64,000 nt of DNA from Harmonia axyridis (GCF_914767665.1 NC_059504.1:1304501-1368500); one strand, 5' to 3'. Positions 23,063-34,629 are shown, numbered from the stretch's first letter. The notes: generated by a model not told the origin, from the letters alone. Numbers and translations: made by a program.

Positions 23063-24000
23063 AAGGTGTTTTTTTAGAGCTATAGAACTTAAAATTGCAA
23101 TCAAACAACGATGGATTATTCGATTGACATGAATTTTATTTATCCGCAAGATAATCTTGTGGCATTACATTTTAAATATGATTTCTGGCATATGACCGCC
23201 ACGGCTGGCTCGGATGTAGTCCAATCGGGACGTCCAATTTTCGATGACTTTTTCCAACATTTGTGGCGTATATCGGCAATAACACGGCGAATGTTGTCTT
23301 CCAAATGGTCAAGGGTTTGTGGCTCATCCGCATAGACCAATGACTTTACATAGCCTCACAGAAAGTAGTCTAGCGGTGTTAAATCACAAGATCTTGGAGG
23401 CCAATTCACAGGTCCAAAACGTGAAATTAGGCGGTCACCAAACGTGTCTTTCAATAAATCGATTGTGGCACGAGCTGTGTGACATGTTGCGCCGTCTTGT
23501 TGGAACCACAACTCCTGGACAACATGGTTGTTCAATTCAGGAATGAAAAAGTTAGTAATCATGGGTCTATACCGATCACCATTGACTGTAACGTTCTGGC
23601 CATCATCGTTTTTGAAGAAGTACGGACCAATGATTCCACCAGCTCATAAAGCGCACCAAACAGTCAGTTTTCCTGGTTGTAACGGTGTTTCGACATACAC
23701 TTGAGGATTAGCTTCACTCCAAATGCGGCAGTTTTGTTTGTTGACGTAGCCATTCAACCAGAAGTGCGCTTCATAGCTAAACAAAATCAAATGGACGTAG
23801 TGCGCGATGCGTATTCCGCACAGAACCATTATTTTCGAAATGAAATTGCACTATTCGCAAGCGTTGTTCAGGCGTGAGTCTATTCATGATGAATTGCCAA
23901 ACCAAACTGAGAATAAATCACTTAACAGCTGTTAAATCGGTCGCTATCTTGAACAGTAATGCAAACTTGAAGTTATATACCCCGAAAAAAAAACACCTGT
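23063..24000 (-). mobile_element. DD41D copy 3, flanked by TA
   Basis: This 938-bp copy is flanked by TA at 23061-23062 and 24001-24002. Reverse-strand landmarks are present in order: N-terminal start region near 23885, the shared deletion junction near 23800, DEAHFWLNGYVNKQNCRIWS, WFQQDGATCHTARATIDLL, NWPPRSCDLTPLDYFL, and EPAVAVICQK in the shifted frame. Single-base losses break the frame near 23270 and elsewhere. The N-terminus is out of frame with the catalytic block, so no transposase can be made. Confidence 0.9.
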
Positions 24001-24002
24001 TA

Positions 24003-24082
24003 CTTAATAAAAGAATACTTGACTTACTTGAGATTGAAAAACTACTACTTGACTTGAGTTCGACCTGATTCCAAGTCAATGT
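24003..24082 (+). mobile_element. hAT-like right-end fragment
   Basis: CTTAATAAAAGAATACTTGA then ACTTGAGATTGAAAAACTAC and further CTTGACTTGAG motifs match the subterminal region of the family. The outermost TAGGGATTC end is missing. DD41D copy 3 is inserted at its left edge. Confidence 0.65.
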
Positions 24083-24490
24083 TCAATTTCACCATGGTTT
24101 CCGTCGACTTTTGACAAGGAACATTGTCGTGGTGGAAGAAAATGTTGTGTGTAATTCAAAATTTGACGGTCCAACTCACCAAACCAAACAAATTCTGAAC
24201 GAATAAAAGCGAAACATCAAGTTTGAATGGAAATACGATACAATACCATAAAAAATTCTAGGCGTGAGACAATTTGGAGCAAAAATCATTATAATTTATT
24301 TTATGCTAAAAGTTGGAAAAAATCCACAGTCTGGCAACCATGCTCGATACCGTTTTATGACGTCACTTCACTGCTAACATGAATATACTATACCTACTAT
24401 TTCTGTAGTTTGCTAAGACGTTTCTCGTATAATATTATGTCTTCCCCTTACAATATATTGATATATAACATTATTTTCTGTTATTTCCAG
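24083..24490 (+). other. 3' part of the opa intron, with splice acceptor
   Basis: AT-rich sequence runs into the acceptor TTATTTCCAG at 24481-24490. The intron interrupts a glycine codon after its first base (phase 1), judging from the downstream frame. Confidence 0.7.
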
Positions 24491-24894
24491 GTGAAAAACC
24501 ATTCAAATGCGAGTACGCCGGCTGCGACCGAAGATTCGCCAACTCCTCCGACAGGAAAAAACACTCCCACGTACATACCTCAGACAAACCGTACAATTGT
24601 CGAGTAGCAGGCTGTGATAAATCCTACACACACCCCTCCTCCCTTAGGAAACATATGAAGGTCCACGGCATGTCCGGAAGGTCACCAAGAAGCTACGACA
24701 GCGACGGCGAAGAATCCAACACCTCTTCCGTGGGAAGCATCTCCATAGCTGCCAGTCCCCAAATAACTCATCCTCCTCTGAACAATAACGCATCAAGTAT
24801 AGGAGATTGGTATGCGAATTACCAACCCAATAATTCCCCCCCTGACTCAATCACGGGTCTTGGAACGTTTGCAAACATACCACCGCCATACTGA
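24491..24894 (+). CDS. opa: odd-paired (Zic family) terminal coding exon, zinc fingers 4-5 and C-terminal tail
   Basis: The exon begins immediately after an AG acceptor with GT completing a split Gly codon, then encodes 133 residues to TGA at 24892-24894. Counting that Gly as 1, finger 4 has Cys7, Cys12, His25 and His29 (KPFKCEYAGCDRRFANSSD). Finger 5 has Cys37, Cys42, His55 and His59, followed by the hallmark SYTHPSSLRKHMKVHG. These are near-identical to Zic/Odd-paired proteins, nuclear DNA-binding factors that act in segmentation and neural patterning. The tail has SYDSDGEESNTSS, as in insect Opa, and a terminal GDWYANYQ resembling the NEWYV of Zic proteins. An intron at this place between fingers 3 and 4 is a conserved feature of Zic genes. 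Codon use is GC-rich compared with the flanks. Fingers 1-3 are not visible upstream in the window. Confidence 0.93.
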
Positions 24895-26600
24895 CAATAG
24901 TTGATACCCTTCCTTAAAGAAGACTGTATATATTCGACTGTACATTTTGAACCGTAATTATAAATTAGGGTTTTAAAGATGAAATTTGAAATAATGGTTA
25001 TAATGGCAACACTGTACTGAGCACAAAATGACATTAGAAATGTCAAAAATAACACACACTGTTGCCATTATAACAACTTCAAATTATATCATTCCTATTG
25101 GAGAACCCTTGAGAATGAACTTATATTTTGTGATAAGGAAGAGGTTAAGAGTTGATGCAGAGTTACCTTCAATTACTGACTGCAGAGATGACTCTTTGAC
25201 TGAGCACGTTGATCATAATGTTGATTGATATTGACATTATTTAAATTCTTGTTTCATATATGAGATTTTTAGTCATTAATATTCGTATATTGATGACCAT
25301 GGACGATCTTGAATTGATTGGTTATAAACGCAATTCTTTCTCATCTGCAACTTCACTTTTCTTTGTTCATTTTGAATCTTCAATCTTCGTTTCAATCAAA
25401 TAATGAATTTTGGAGATATATTCACTAAATCAAGCAGTACCTTGCCTTTTTACCGTTTAATGAATACTAATAAAAGTTCAATTTGACCATTATCCAGCGA
25501 TAGATTCTTAGTTAATGAAGAAATTATCAAGAAAAAAAATTATAACTATCTCGATTTGACAACAATGTATTTCAGTATTTTTCTTATTTCAATTTGCTTG
25601 TTTGGTCATCTACGAGTATCCTTCTCCAATAGGCTATTTGACATAACGCAAAATAATTTATTCCTCACGAATTAAACTGAGAACAATGATGTATATTGAA
25701 ATAGTAATGAGTTTATTACTTGCTTCAAAACAATTTTCATAACAGTGAACAGTTGAAATAATAATGAAGAAAAATGTTTTTTCCATATCGATTGTTTACA
25801 GTTTGATTTGAAAAAATATCAAATAGCTTATTGACTATAGTCATTCAACAGTTTTAGGTCAAGTCAAAGACTCATTCTATGCAGTTGAAAATAAATTTCC
25901 ACAGAGTTTTCATTACGTATATTTGTTAATATTGTTGAGTGAAATGTCCTTGATTCCATTTGTTTCAAAATTAATGTATCAGAAAGTGTCTCTTGTATGT
26001 TCTTGTTTTTTTTTTGTTTTTCGACTAAAGGCATAATGTTTTGTCTCTCACCGACGTTGCCTTTCTCAAGCAGGCAAGCTTTTTGTCGCCTATTTAAATA
26101 CATATTATAGTCTCTTATAATAATCAATATTCAATTGTTATTGATTTGAAAAATTTTTATTCGAATTATACTTTCAACATGAGAACTTATTTGAACAGGA
26201 CTGAATGATTTTGTTCCTTCATCTGAAATGTACTTCAAGCAAGAACTGTGATAATTTTCCAGATATAAAAAATTGTTTCAGTACTTATATATAGGCTTAT
26301 TTCGATTCATAATATAGGTAGCTTTTGAAAGATTGATTTGTGCAATTTTTTGAATTCGATCATGATTTGCCTCTTCTTGTTTGTAATTTTTAAGAATTGT
26401 AAATATGTATATATGTAATTTATGGAATCAACAAATAAATCCCTATTATGGTTGAATTCTGAAACTATTCTTCCTGTTTTGGATGTCTATATTTTGTGAA
26501 ATGTACAAAGGATTTAATGTAAATAATAAATATCTTGTATCTATCAGGGATCTCTGTAAATCTTTAAATCCAAATCGATAACTACTATTTTAAATTGAAA
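24895..26600 (+). other. Probable opa 3' UTR and downstream DNA
   Basis: The sequence is AT-rich, with no open frame of note and no transposon relative. Candidate poly(A) signals AATAAA occur at 25469-25474, 26434-26439 and 26525-26530. Which is used cannot be decided from sequence. The absence of insertions suggests constraint on this stretch. Confidence 0.45.
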
Positions 26601-28299
26601 TGATTCTGAATAAATTATGAATCTGATAATATTCGTTTTAATTCAGTTCCAACATACCTTGAAACAAGAAATCTACAATTACAATGTGGTAGGGTGTAGA
26701 AAATTATACCCTGGGAGATTAAACTTCAAGTTCCTAAAACAGTAATTAAAGATTTATCAAAATCAGAGACAAATGAAAATAATGTACAAATATTTTTTAT
26801 GCCCTATTACAACAAACTCCTTCAACTTTTAACTTTGTTTTTATCCTGTCAAAAATAATTATGTATGCAATATGCATTGATCAATGCTTGGGCCTATTAT
26901 TGCTCTGAAGTCCTCTGCAACTTTTCTCTTGACATTTTTCAATTCTGAATGTTTTTCGCAAAACGTTATTCGAACTGGTTCAAAGTAATTTGATTCCATA
27001 GGTTCCAGACTTTATTTCGAAATTGATCTTATTGACTTAAAATATTAAAGTTCAATATCAAGACAAAGAATTGATCCAATATGTATTCTGAATTCGTTTT
27101 CTTTCGAAATAAAACAGAGAATATTTCAAATGAAGGATTTTTCTTGATAGAATCCATCAAAATAACAACATAGGTATCATTAAGTTTTCAAAATTTTTTG
27201 AAATTATCTAATAAAAATATCTAGCCTTCCCCTTGAAACTTTTTTCATAATTATAACAGAAATTTTGAATTCTAGGCTAATAAAAGCTTTCCTCATTTTT
27301 TTTTAAATTCTACATAAATTTTCTATGGTTCTATTGCCGGTATCAATGTGAAATTTTGGACGGAGATTGAAATAGTTATTCTATATATACACGCTAAATT
27401 TCAATTCAGACTGATCTATTGTCACTGAAATATTAGGTCTTTCATCTCAATATACTGCTTGATTTTTCTATGGTTTTGATTTGCATGGACCTTGTATCAA
27501 AATATACTAATTTATGTACGATTTCTCATTATTAGTAAGCTAAACTTATCACCATTAAAAAATACCGTAGGCTGAACGACGCCCAAAATATACAGGAATC
27601 ACCGTAAGTCATACAACCTCATAAAAGAAATTCAAAGAGACAGAATAATTAGCTTCATATCAGATCGGGCGAATCGTCCATAAATATCCGTTAAACATGT
27701 ATAAAATATAAGAAATTTCAAAAGTGTACATAAAATTAAAACAACACACTACAAAATATTAAAAATATATTTGTAGGATTAATATGTTGTTCTTTTTAAT
27801 AGGCGCATAACTTTTTCGTAAAATTTATGACTGGTTAAATTTGAATATTTATAAAGGGACTAGCATCCTTCCAGTCTACCTGTCCCGAGTCCATACTGGG
27901 CATATTTCAATGTGTTCAGAATCCCAAGAATGTCAGCTTGACCATGCTGTATTAATTACTATTTGGTTGTCAGGTGATAATATGGATCACCACAGAAACA
28001 TTAATATGGGATATGGAAATAAGGAGACTCGAACAGACGCCCTGGGTTGTTAGGTCGAAGAACACGTAGGCATTGTTTGTGACAATTCGACTTGCTATTC
28101 CAAAGATTATTTTTTGAATCGTTCGTGTGGGAAAAAATTTAATTTTTTTTGTTGGTGTTTTATTTATGGTTGTGAGCACTAGTTTCTCTTGAAGGGCGAT
28201 ATAAGAATTCGCCACACTGTATGTAGTTTTCGAATTTGTAACGTACAATGGTCTCAAATGATAAGATCTGGCCTTTTTCAAACACTACTCCAACTGTAC
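26601..28299. other. Unannotated, transposon-poor DNA downstream of opa
   Basis: No repeat family found elsewhere in the window occurs here and no exon is recognised. Short open frames are unremarkable. Confidence 0.4.
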
Positions 28300-28485
28300 A
28301 AACAAAAAACTTGAAATTTTCAGGGTAGTAGGTGTTGCGTATTTGAGTGAAAACTTTCCAGACAAAAATTTTCGGATAACTACGAAATTTACTTCATTAG
28401 GAATCATCAATTCTAACACCGCTCACCGATCTCTGGTAGACCTCACAGTTTGAAAAAAAAATGAACTCGAAAATTTGGAAAAATG
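28300..28485 (+). repeat. Diverged satellite monomer, part 1
   Basis: The stretch contains CAGACAAAAATTTTCGG, then CACCGCTCACCGATCTCTGG and TAGACCTCACAGTTTGAAA. These parallel the satellite's GGACAAAAAATTTTTCAGG, CACTGCTCACCGATTTTTCG and TAGAGCTCCCAGTTTCAAAG in order and spacing. Divergence is much greater than within the main array. DD41D copy 4 interrupts it at 28486. Confidence 0.75.
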
Positions 28486-29401
28486 AAGGGTGTTTTTTTT
28501 TAGAGCTATAGAACTTTAAATTGCAATAAAACAACGATGGATTATTCGATTGACATGAATTTTATTTATCCGCAAGATAATCTTGTGGCATTACATTTAA
28601 ATATGATTTCTGGCATATGACCGCCACGACTGGCTCGGATGTAGTCTAATCTGGACGTCCAATTTTCGATGACTTTTTCCAACATTTGTGGCCGTATATC
28701 GGCAATGACACGGCGAATGTTGTCTTCCAAATGGTCAAGGGTTTGTGGCTTATCCGCATAGACCAATGACTTTACATAGCTCCACAGAAAATAGTCTAGC
28801 GGTGTTAAATCACAAGATCTTGGAGACCAATTCACAGGTCCAAAACGTGAAATTAGGCGGTCACCAAACGTGTCTTTCAATAAATCGATTGTGGCACGAG
28901 CTGTGTGACATTTTGCGCCGTCTTGTTGGAACCACAGCTCCTGGACATCATGGTTGTTCAGGAATGAAAAAGTTAGTAATCATGGCTCTATACCGATCAC
29001 CATTGACTGTAACGTTCTGGCCATCATCGTTTTTGAAGAAGTGCGGACCAATGATTCCACCAGCCCATAAAGCGCAACAAACAGTCAGTTTTTCTGGATG
29101 TAAAGGTGTTTCGACATACACTTAAGGATTAGCTTCACTCAAAATGCGGCAGTTTTGTTTGTTTGTTCAACCAGAAGTGCCCTTCATCGCTAAACAAAAT
29201 TCGCTTATGAAAATCGGGAACAAATGCAATCTCATTTTGGGCCAATTCGACGAATCTACGCCTTACTTGATGATCGTTTGTCTATTCATGATGAATTGCC
29301 AAACCAAACTGAGAATAAATCACTTGACAGCTGTCAAATCGGTCGCCATCTTGAACAGTAATGCCAACTTAAAGTTATATACCTCGAAAAAAAACACCCG
29401 T
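28486..29401 (-). mobile_element. DD41D copy 4, a second deletion class
   Basis: The ends are AAGGGTGTTTTTTTTTAGAG and, in complement, ACGGGTGTTTTTTTTCGAGG. TA follows the right end (29402-29403); the left flank is TG. On the reverse strand the catalytic region reads KDTFGDRLISRFGPVNW and DLTPLDYFLWSYVKSL. Unlike the other copies, it keeps an extra block before the first Asp: NDHQVRRRFVELAQNE then PDFHKRILFSDEGHFWLN. The deletion therefore starts right after the ATGAATAGAC start and is shorter, leaving the start codon out of frame. It sits inside a diverged satellite unit. Confidence 0.88.
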
Positions 29402-29404
29402 TAC

Positions 29405-29760
29405 ATGTATATTCAATAATCTATACAAAAATCGTTATATCTCCTAAAATATGTGTCACACCACTCAAATGAAAACGTTTTTGGAAGATTGAGCTCTGAT
29501 CCACAACATGTTGAGGTTTCAAGTCTGTAAGCAAATTATCAATATTTTTCTTGAAAATTTCAGTTTTTTGGGTATAATTTCTGAAATAATTTCAAGCAAA
29601 TATTATATGCTTCCCGAAATTTTTTGAAGAAGAAATCTGGCTACTTTTGTATCATCCATCACTGATTTCTTGTAGACCTTAGGGTTTAAGAAGATTCAAA
29701 CTCGAAATTTGTGAAAAATCTGTAAAAATTGAATCTCGGAATATGGTTATGTCGTTTTTC
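29405..29760 (+). repeat. Diverged satellite monomer, part 2
   Basis: AAAAATCGTTATATCTCCT, a GAAAACGTTT block, GAGGTTTCAAGT and AAATTATCAATATTTTTCTTG follow the satellite order exactly. About 30 bp corresponding to the CCCATGTCTAGAAGAAG segment is missing. Near the end TAGACCTTAGGGTTTAAGAAG and ACTCGAAATTTGTGAAAAAT match the next boundary. With 28300-28485 this makes roughly one and a half old monomers. Confidence 0.8.
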
Positions 29761-30388
29761 GATTACCTAATGAAAAACCAAGTATAAACCTCACTTGATA
29801 TATGAAATTTTGCCATCAGTTTAAAGTATGTCTATCATTGATTTATACATTGATGCCAACATTACCCAGCATGCGCCCCTGAGTTCACTTTCATACTTCC
29901 GAAGGGTGTTCATGAATCCCCAACACCAGTAAAGATGTTAGGCATACGCTACCGCCTACGCTACAGATCTGAAGAACCTGAAACACCAATTAATTAACAA
30001 TGTGACAACTTGAAACGGATACACCTGTTTCTTCAAGTCACTTCTTCGCACCAAACACCTTTGTAAGTAGTAAGTATGGCAGTTGGTGATTGTTGTTTTC
30101 ATACAATGATGTTAAATTGTCTGAAATTCCGATAAGATAGTCCTATATTAGTATGCACTATGTATATGAGACAGTTCGATTTTAATCTTTTGAGTTTAAT
30201 CGTATTCAAATGAGAGAGTGACAATTACCCAAAAATTATAAAGTGGGTGAATTCAAATGAGTGTAGGTCCCAAAAAAAATATGCTCGGAAGATAAGAAAG
30301 GTAGATGTTGCTACAGCTTGTTGAACAATTTCTGAAGATTCACAAGAAGAAAAATCATTATCATTTACGTAGTACAAATACAGAAATA
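29761..30388. other. Unannotated AT-rich DNA
   Basis: Nothing recognised apart from short low-complexity runs. Confidence 0.35.
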
Positions 30389-31328
30389 AAGGGTGTTTTT
30401 TTTAGAGCTATAGAACTTTAAATTCCAATGAAACAACGATGGATTATTCGATTGACATGAATTTTATTAATCTGCAAGATAATCTTGTGGCATTACATTT
30501 TAAATATGATTTCTGGCATATGACCGCCACGGCTGGCTCGGATGTAGTCCAATCTGGTCGTCCAATTTTCGATTACTTTTTCCAACATTTGTGGCCGTAT
30601 ATCGGCAATAACACGGCGAATGTTGTCTTCCAAATGGTCAAGGGTTTGTGGCTTATCCGCATAGACCAATGACTTTACATAGTCCCACAGAAAATAGTCT
30701 AGCGGTGTTAAATCACAAGATCTTGGAGGCCAATTCACAGGTCCAAAACGTGAAATTAGGCGGTCACTAAACGTGTCTTTCAATAAATCGATTGTGGCAA
30801 GAGCTGTGTGACATGTTGCGCCGTCTTGTTGGAACCACAGCTCCTGGACATCATGGTTGTTCAATTCAGGAATGAAAAAGTTAGTAATCATGGCTCTAAA
30901 CCGATCACCATTGACTGTATCTAACGTTCTGGCCATCATCGTTTTTGAAGAAGTACGGACCAATGATTCTACCAGCCCATAAAGCGCACCAAACAGTTTT
31001 TCTGGATATAACAGTGTTTCGACATACACTTGAGGATTAGCTTCACTCCAAATGCGGCAGTTTTGTTTGTTGACGTAGCCATTCAACCAGAAGTGCGCTT
31101 CATCGTTAGACAAAATAAAATGGACGTAGTGCGCGATACGTATTCCGCACAGAACCATTATTTTCGAAATAAAATTGCACTATTTGCAAGCGTTGTTTAG
31201 GAGTGAGTCTATTCATGATGAATTGCCAAACCAAATTAAGAATAAATCACTCGACAGCTGTTGAATCGGTCTCCATCTTGAACAGTAATGCCAACTCAAA
31301 GTTATATACCTCGAAAAAAAACACCCAT
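30389..31328 (-). mobile_element. DD41D copy 5 with a 221-codon catalytic open frame
   Basis: It is flanked by TA at 30387-30388 and 31329-31330, with both TIRs present. The reverse-strand frame is open for 221 codons at 30493-31158. It spans the first Asp (NDEAHFWLNGYVNKQNCRIW), the second (WFQQDGATCHTALATID) and the third (NWPPRSCDLTPLDYFLWDYV, 41 residues after the second) to the C-terminal GGHMPEIIFKM. A 4-bp loss near 31000 and a 4-bp gain near 30920 cancel, leaving about 27 residues between them in a wrong frame (SLVRTSSKTMM). The N-terminal DNA-binding region is absent and the shared out-of-frame junction is present. Confidence 0.9.
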
Positions 31329-31539
31329 TACTACCTACGTTTTCAGTTTACTGACATTTTTGAGTTAGTTCTGGAATGCTAGAATGCTAGCACGATTTTT
31401 TTTATTCTAATAATACAATACAATTGGTATTTTCTCCTTCTTTACTTGTGAGAGTTTAATAACAAGATAATATTTATATATTTTTCATTCTCTCATCACC
31501 ATCAAAATAAGTTTAACCCATGAATTCAATTGTTAGTAA

Positions 31540-31619
31540 GCTCAAGTATGAAATTTTCCACGAGTTTGATTTTCAAGTCAAGTTGTTGGTTGAAAGCTAC
31601 TTGTCTTAATGAATCCCAA
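31540..31619 (-). mobile_element. hAT-like left-end fragment
   Basis: CTCAAGTATGAAATTTTCCA then CGAGTTTGATTTTCAAGTCA and GCTACTTGTCTTAATGAATC match the left end of the family in reverse. The final CCTA of the terminus is changed. Confidence 0.65.
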
Positions 31620-31749
31620 GTACCAAGATTCAGAGGGTGAGTGGTTAGGTTGTTTAATATGTCCGGATTTGGTTGAAATTGGGTACAGTTATTTGAACTA
31701 ATTAGCCGCTTATTCAGACCTAACTAAATTAGAAGTTTTAGATCTAGTG

Positions 31750-32095
31750 GCGTTTTAATAGGCACCACAGCCAACGATTTTAAGAAAAAAAAGTACGCCA
31801 GTGATTCTTGTTTATTTTTTAGATCATATAAACGAAAATTCAACGTTTTGGTATTCTTTATTTCAATCTTCGTTTTCGAAAAAATAACATAAAATTCACT
31901 TCAACTCATTCTAAAAATTATCCAAAAGTGAAAATGAAGAAATTTCAGCTAATTATTTCGAATGGTTAAAAAATTTATCAATTTTAGATAGTGCCTTTCA
32001 ACACCGTTTACTGTTTTTATGTAGCTCTTCTAGTTTTCGAAATATCCAACGCAAAATTTCGAAAAATTCATATTCTGATCAATAAAAACTAATGT
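31750..32095. repeat. Interspersed repeat, unclassified, partly satellite-like
   Basis: The stretch begins near GGCACCACAGCCAACGATTT, with AAGTACGCCAGTGATTCTTG following, and resembles a dispersed insect repeat. Its end (CACCGTTTACTGTTTTTATG then TAGCTCTTCTAGTTTTCGAA) has the same order of motifs as the satellite's CACCGATTTTTCGTAGAGCT segment. Assignment by eye only. Confidence 0.35.
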
Positions 32096-32295
32096 ATATA
32101 AACCATCTGACTGCATCTAGCCTTCTAGAATCCGGGACATTCAATTTAATGGAAAATTCAGTACCAGACCTCATAAGCATCGAGGATCTGGTCCATTTCA
32201 GTTTTGAACAAAAACCAACCAAAGAAATTCCTTATCATGCGCGGCATCGAAAGGGCAAAGAACTTGGCATAACTCTTAGTTCAGCATCTCTGTAG
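32092..32295 (+). CDS. Hypothetical 67-codon open frame
   Basis: The frame reads MYINHLTASSLLESGTFN and later SVPDLISIEDLVHFSFEQ. It has a fairly balanced composition and no hydrophobic bias, unlike most chance open frames here. No domain, splice-phase partner or neighbour supports it. It may be an old exon or a chance open frame; function unknown. Confidence 0.15.
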   Translation: MYINHLTASSLLESGTFNLMENSVPDLISIEDLVHFSFEQKPTKEIPYHARHRKGKELGITLSSASL

Positions 32296-32610
32296 AATCC
32301 ACGAATAAGTCAATACTTATCGAAGATCTGTAAGTTGCGACAGACTCTACCGTCCTGCGTCAGGTGAATAATATATAGATTGTGGCAAGGATTTATTTGC
32401 AAAACTTGTAGCTGTACCCCTTAATATTGCAAATCAATTTTCAGTCTTTTTCTGTCTATGTCCACCTTCTTGTTTTGTCGATGACATCGGGGTTTCTGTG
32501 AATTTATACTGGTTAATTCCTGTTCGACATTGAGAATTTATTACATGAAGATTCTATGAAATTTGTATTTATTTATTTCGTACCATTCAAATCTACTACT
32601 AATATGTATC
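32296..32610. other. Unannotated DNA
   Basis: Nothing recognised. Confidence 0.35.
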
Positions 32611-32932
32611 CAGGGTGTTCCTGAATTGAAGGTGGAAGCGAGAATGACAGATTCTTCGAATCATTAGAAGTCCTGATGTGAACTTGGGACCGCAAACGTA
32701 TCGTTTTCGTGATACAGGGTGTTAAAGTATGATATTTTCAATTTTTTTCTTCCCTCCACAAATATTCAATATGATATGCTTTGAATGCAAATCTACAGGG
32801 TGATGTTTTTTTGGAACAGTGTCCGCTTCTTTCCTCAAGAACTCTTTTTTGGTGGTCCACCAAAGAAGAAGAAGAAAGTGAAAGAAACTTTGGTAGAGTA
32901 TCACACTTTTTGGTTTCTGATAATGGGTGTTT
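32611..32932 (+). mobile_element. CAGGGTGTT foldback element, copy 2, truncated
   Basis: CAGGGTGTTCCTGAATTGAA then GGTGGAAGCGAGAATGACAG matches the end of the element at 12617. The inner CGATACAGGGTGTT equivalents and the GGAACAGTGTCCGCTTCTTT block are also shared. The second half is absent; DD41D copy 6 is inserted at 32933. Confidence 0.65.
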
Positions 32933-33849
32933 TTTTTTCGAGGTATATAACTTTAAGTTGGCATTACTGTTCAAGATGGCGAAAGATTTAACAGCTGTCA
33001 AGTGATTTATTCTCAGTTTGGTTCTGCAATTCATCATGAATAGACTCACGCCTGAACAACGCTTGCAAATAGTGCAATTCATTTTCGAAAATAATGGTTC
33101 TGTGCTGAATATGTATCGCGCACAACGTCCATTTTTTTTTATTTAGCGATGAAGCGCACTTCTGGTTGAATGGCTACGTCAACAAACAAAACTGCCGTAT
33201 TTGTAGTGAAGCTAATCCTCAAGTGTATGTCGAGACACCGTTATATCCACAAAAACTGACTGTTTGGTGCGTTTTATGGGCTGGTGGAATCATTGGTCCG
33301 TACTTCTTCAAAAACGATGATGGTCTGAACGTTACATCAATGGTGATCGGTATAGAGCCATGATTACTAACTTTTCCATTCCTGAATTGAACATCCATGA
33401 TGTCCAGGATCAGTATTTCCAACAAGACGGCGCAACATGTCACACAGCACGTGCCACAATCGATTTATTGAAATACACGTTTGGTGACCGCCTAATTTCA
33501 CGTTTTTTGGACCTGTGAATCGGCTTCCAAGATCTTGTGATTTAACACCGCTAGACTACTTTCTGTGGGGCTATGTAAAGTAATTGGTCTATGCGGATAA
33601 GCCACAAACCCTTGACCATTTGGAAGACAACATTCGCCATGTTATTGCCGATATTGGAAAAAGTCATCGAAAATTGGACGTCCAGATTGGACTACATCCG
33701 AGCCAGCCGTGGCGGTCATATGCCAGAAATCATATTTAAAATGTAATGCCACAAGATTATCTTGCGGATAAATAAAATTCATGTCAATCGAATAATCCAT
33801 CGTTGTTTTATTACAATTTAAAGTTCTATAGTTTTAAAAAAACACCCTT
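32933..33849 (+). mobile_element. DD41D copy 6, flanked by TA
   Basis: It is flanked by TA at 32931-32932 and 33850-33851. The start region reads MNRLTPEQRLQIVQF followed by ENNGS near 33036-33100, then the shared junction near 33125 and DEAHFWLNGYVNKQNCR. Several stops and indels follow, including a 13-bp loss in the region that normally reads IRPQMLEK near 33652. Non-functional. Confidence 0.9.
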
Positions 33850-34629
33850 TATATTTCTAAGTTTTGGTACAGATGCATTTATGTGGTCTCCAAGAACGCA
33901 ATAGGCGCATTTTCAACAATCCTAGTGTATTCCAAATAAAAATTAGAATCCAAAGAAAGCGAACCAATTCGAAAACATAAGACTACTTACATCTTGCACC
34001 TTGCATCTCTTCATCGACGTTTCTCTCCACGCAACTCCTTGATCATAGAATCGAATTAATTACATCTGCGTGTTCTTCTCGACTTCATCCTCAACACTTG
34101 GAGGAAAGCCCGATCCTCCCCGTTCCGTCGTCCGTTCCTGGAAACGATAAAAAAGCAATACTAACAGCAAGCGCATTGTAAGACTGTACCCCCAACCGAG
34201 CTTAGATGTTACAAGCGAGGAGCGGGAAATGATTCATTGTTACCAACTAAATAATATTGTACCAGTGAAATATGAAAAATGGACGGACCCTAAAAACCGA
34301 TATTTTTCTTGGACGGACAGAGTTGAATCTATCAAACGAATGTTTCCACTGTGTCCGAATGGAGTTAGGATATTTGAAAAAGCATAAATGTATCATCATA
34401 TAAAGCTGATTATTATTCACTCTTTTATTTCAATATAAATATACGAACTCAAAGCTACAAAGATCAGGACCGCATTTATTTTGATACACAGAAATGGATA
34501 AAATCAGCTCCATTTTTCTATCATGAAAAGTTTTCCAATAAGAATTTTGATATTAAAACAAAAAGTGTATATTTTAATATGAGGTAATGGATGTTTATTT
34601 CATTAGGAAAAGGAAGCCATTTCAGTAAT
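33850..34629. other. Unannotated unique DNA
   Basis: The part at 34060-34160 is somewhat GC-rich; no exon or transposon is recognised. Confidence 0.35.

Noticed and set aside
23111..23546. Open frames antisense to DD41D transposase (also at 6055, 28745, 36559, 56735 and others)
   Set aside because: They recur in every copy on the strand opposite the transposase and are shadows of it.
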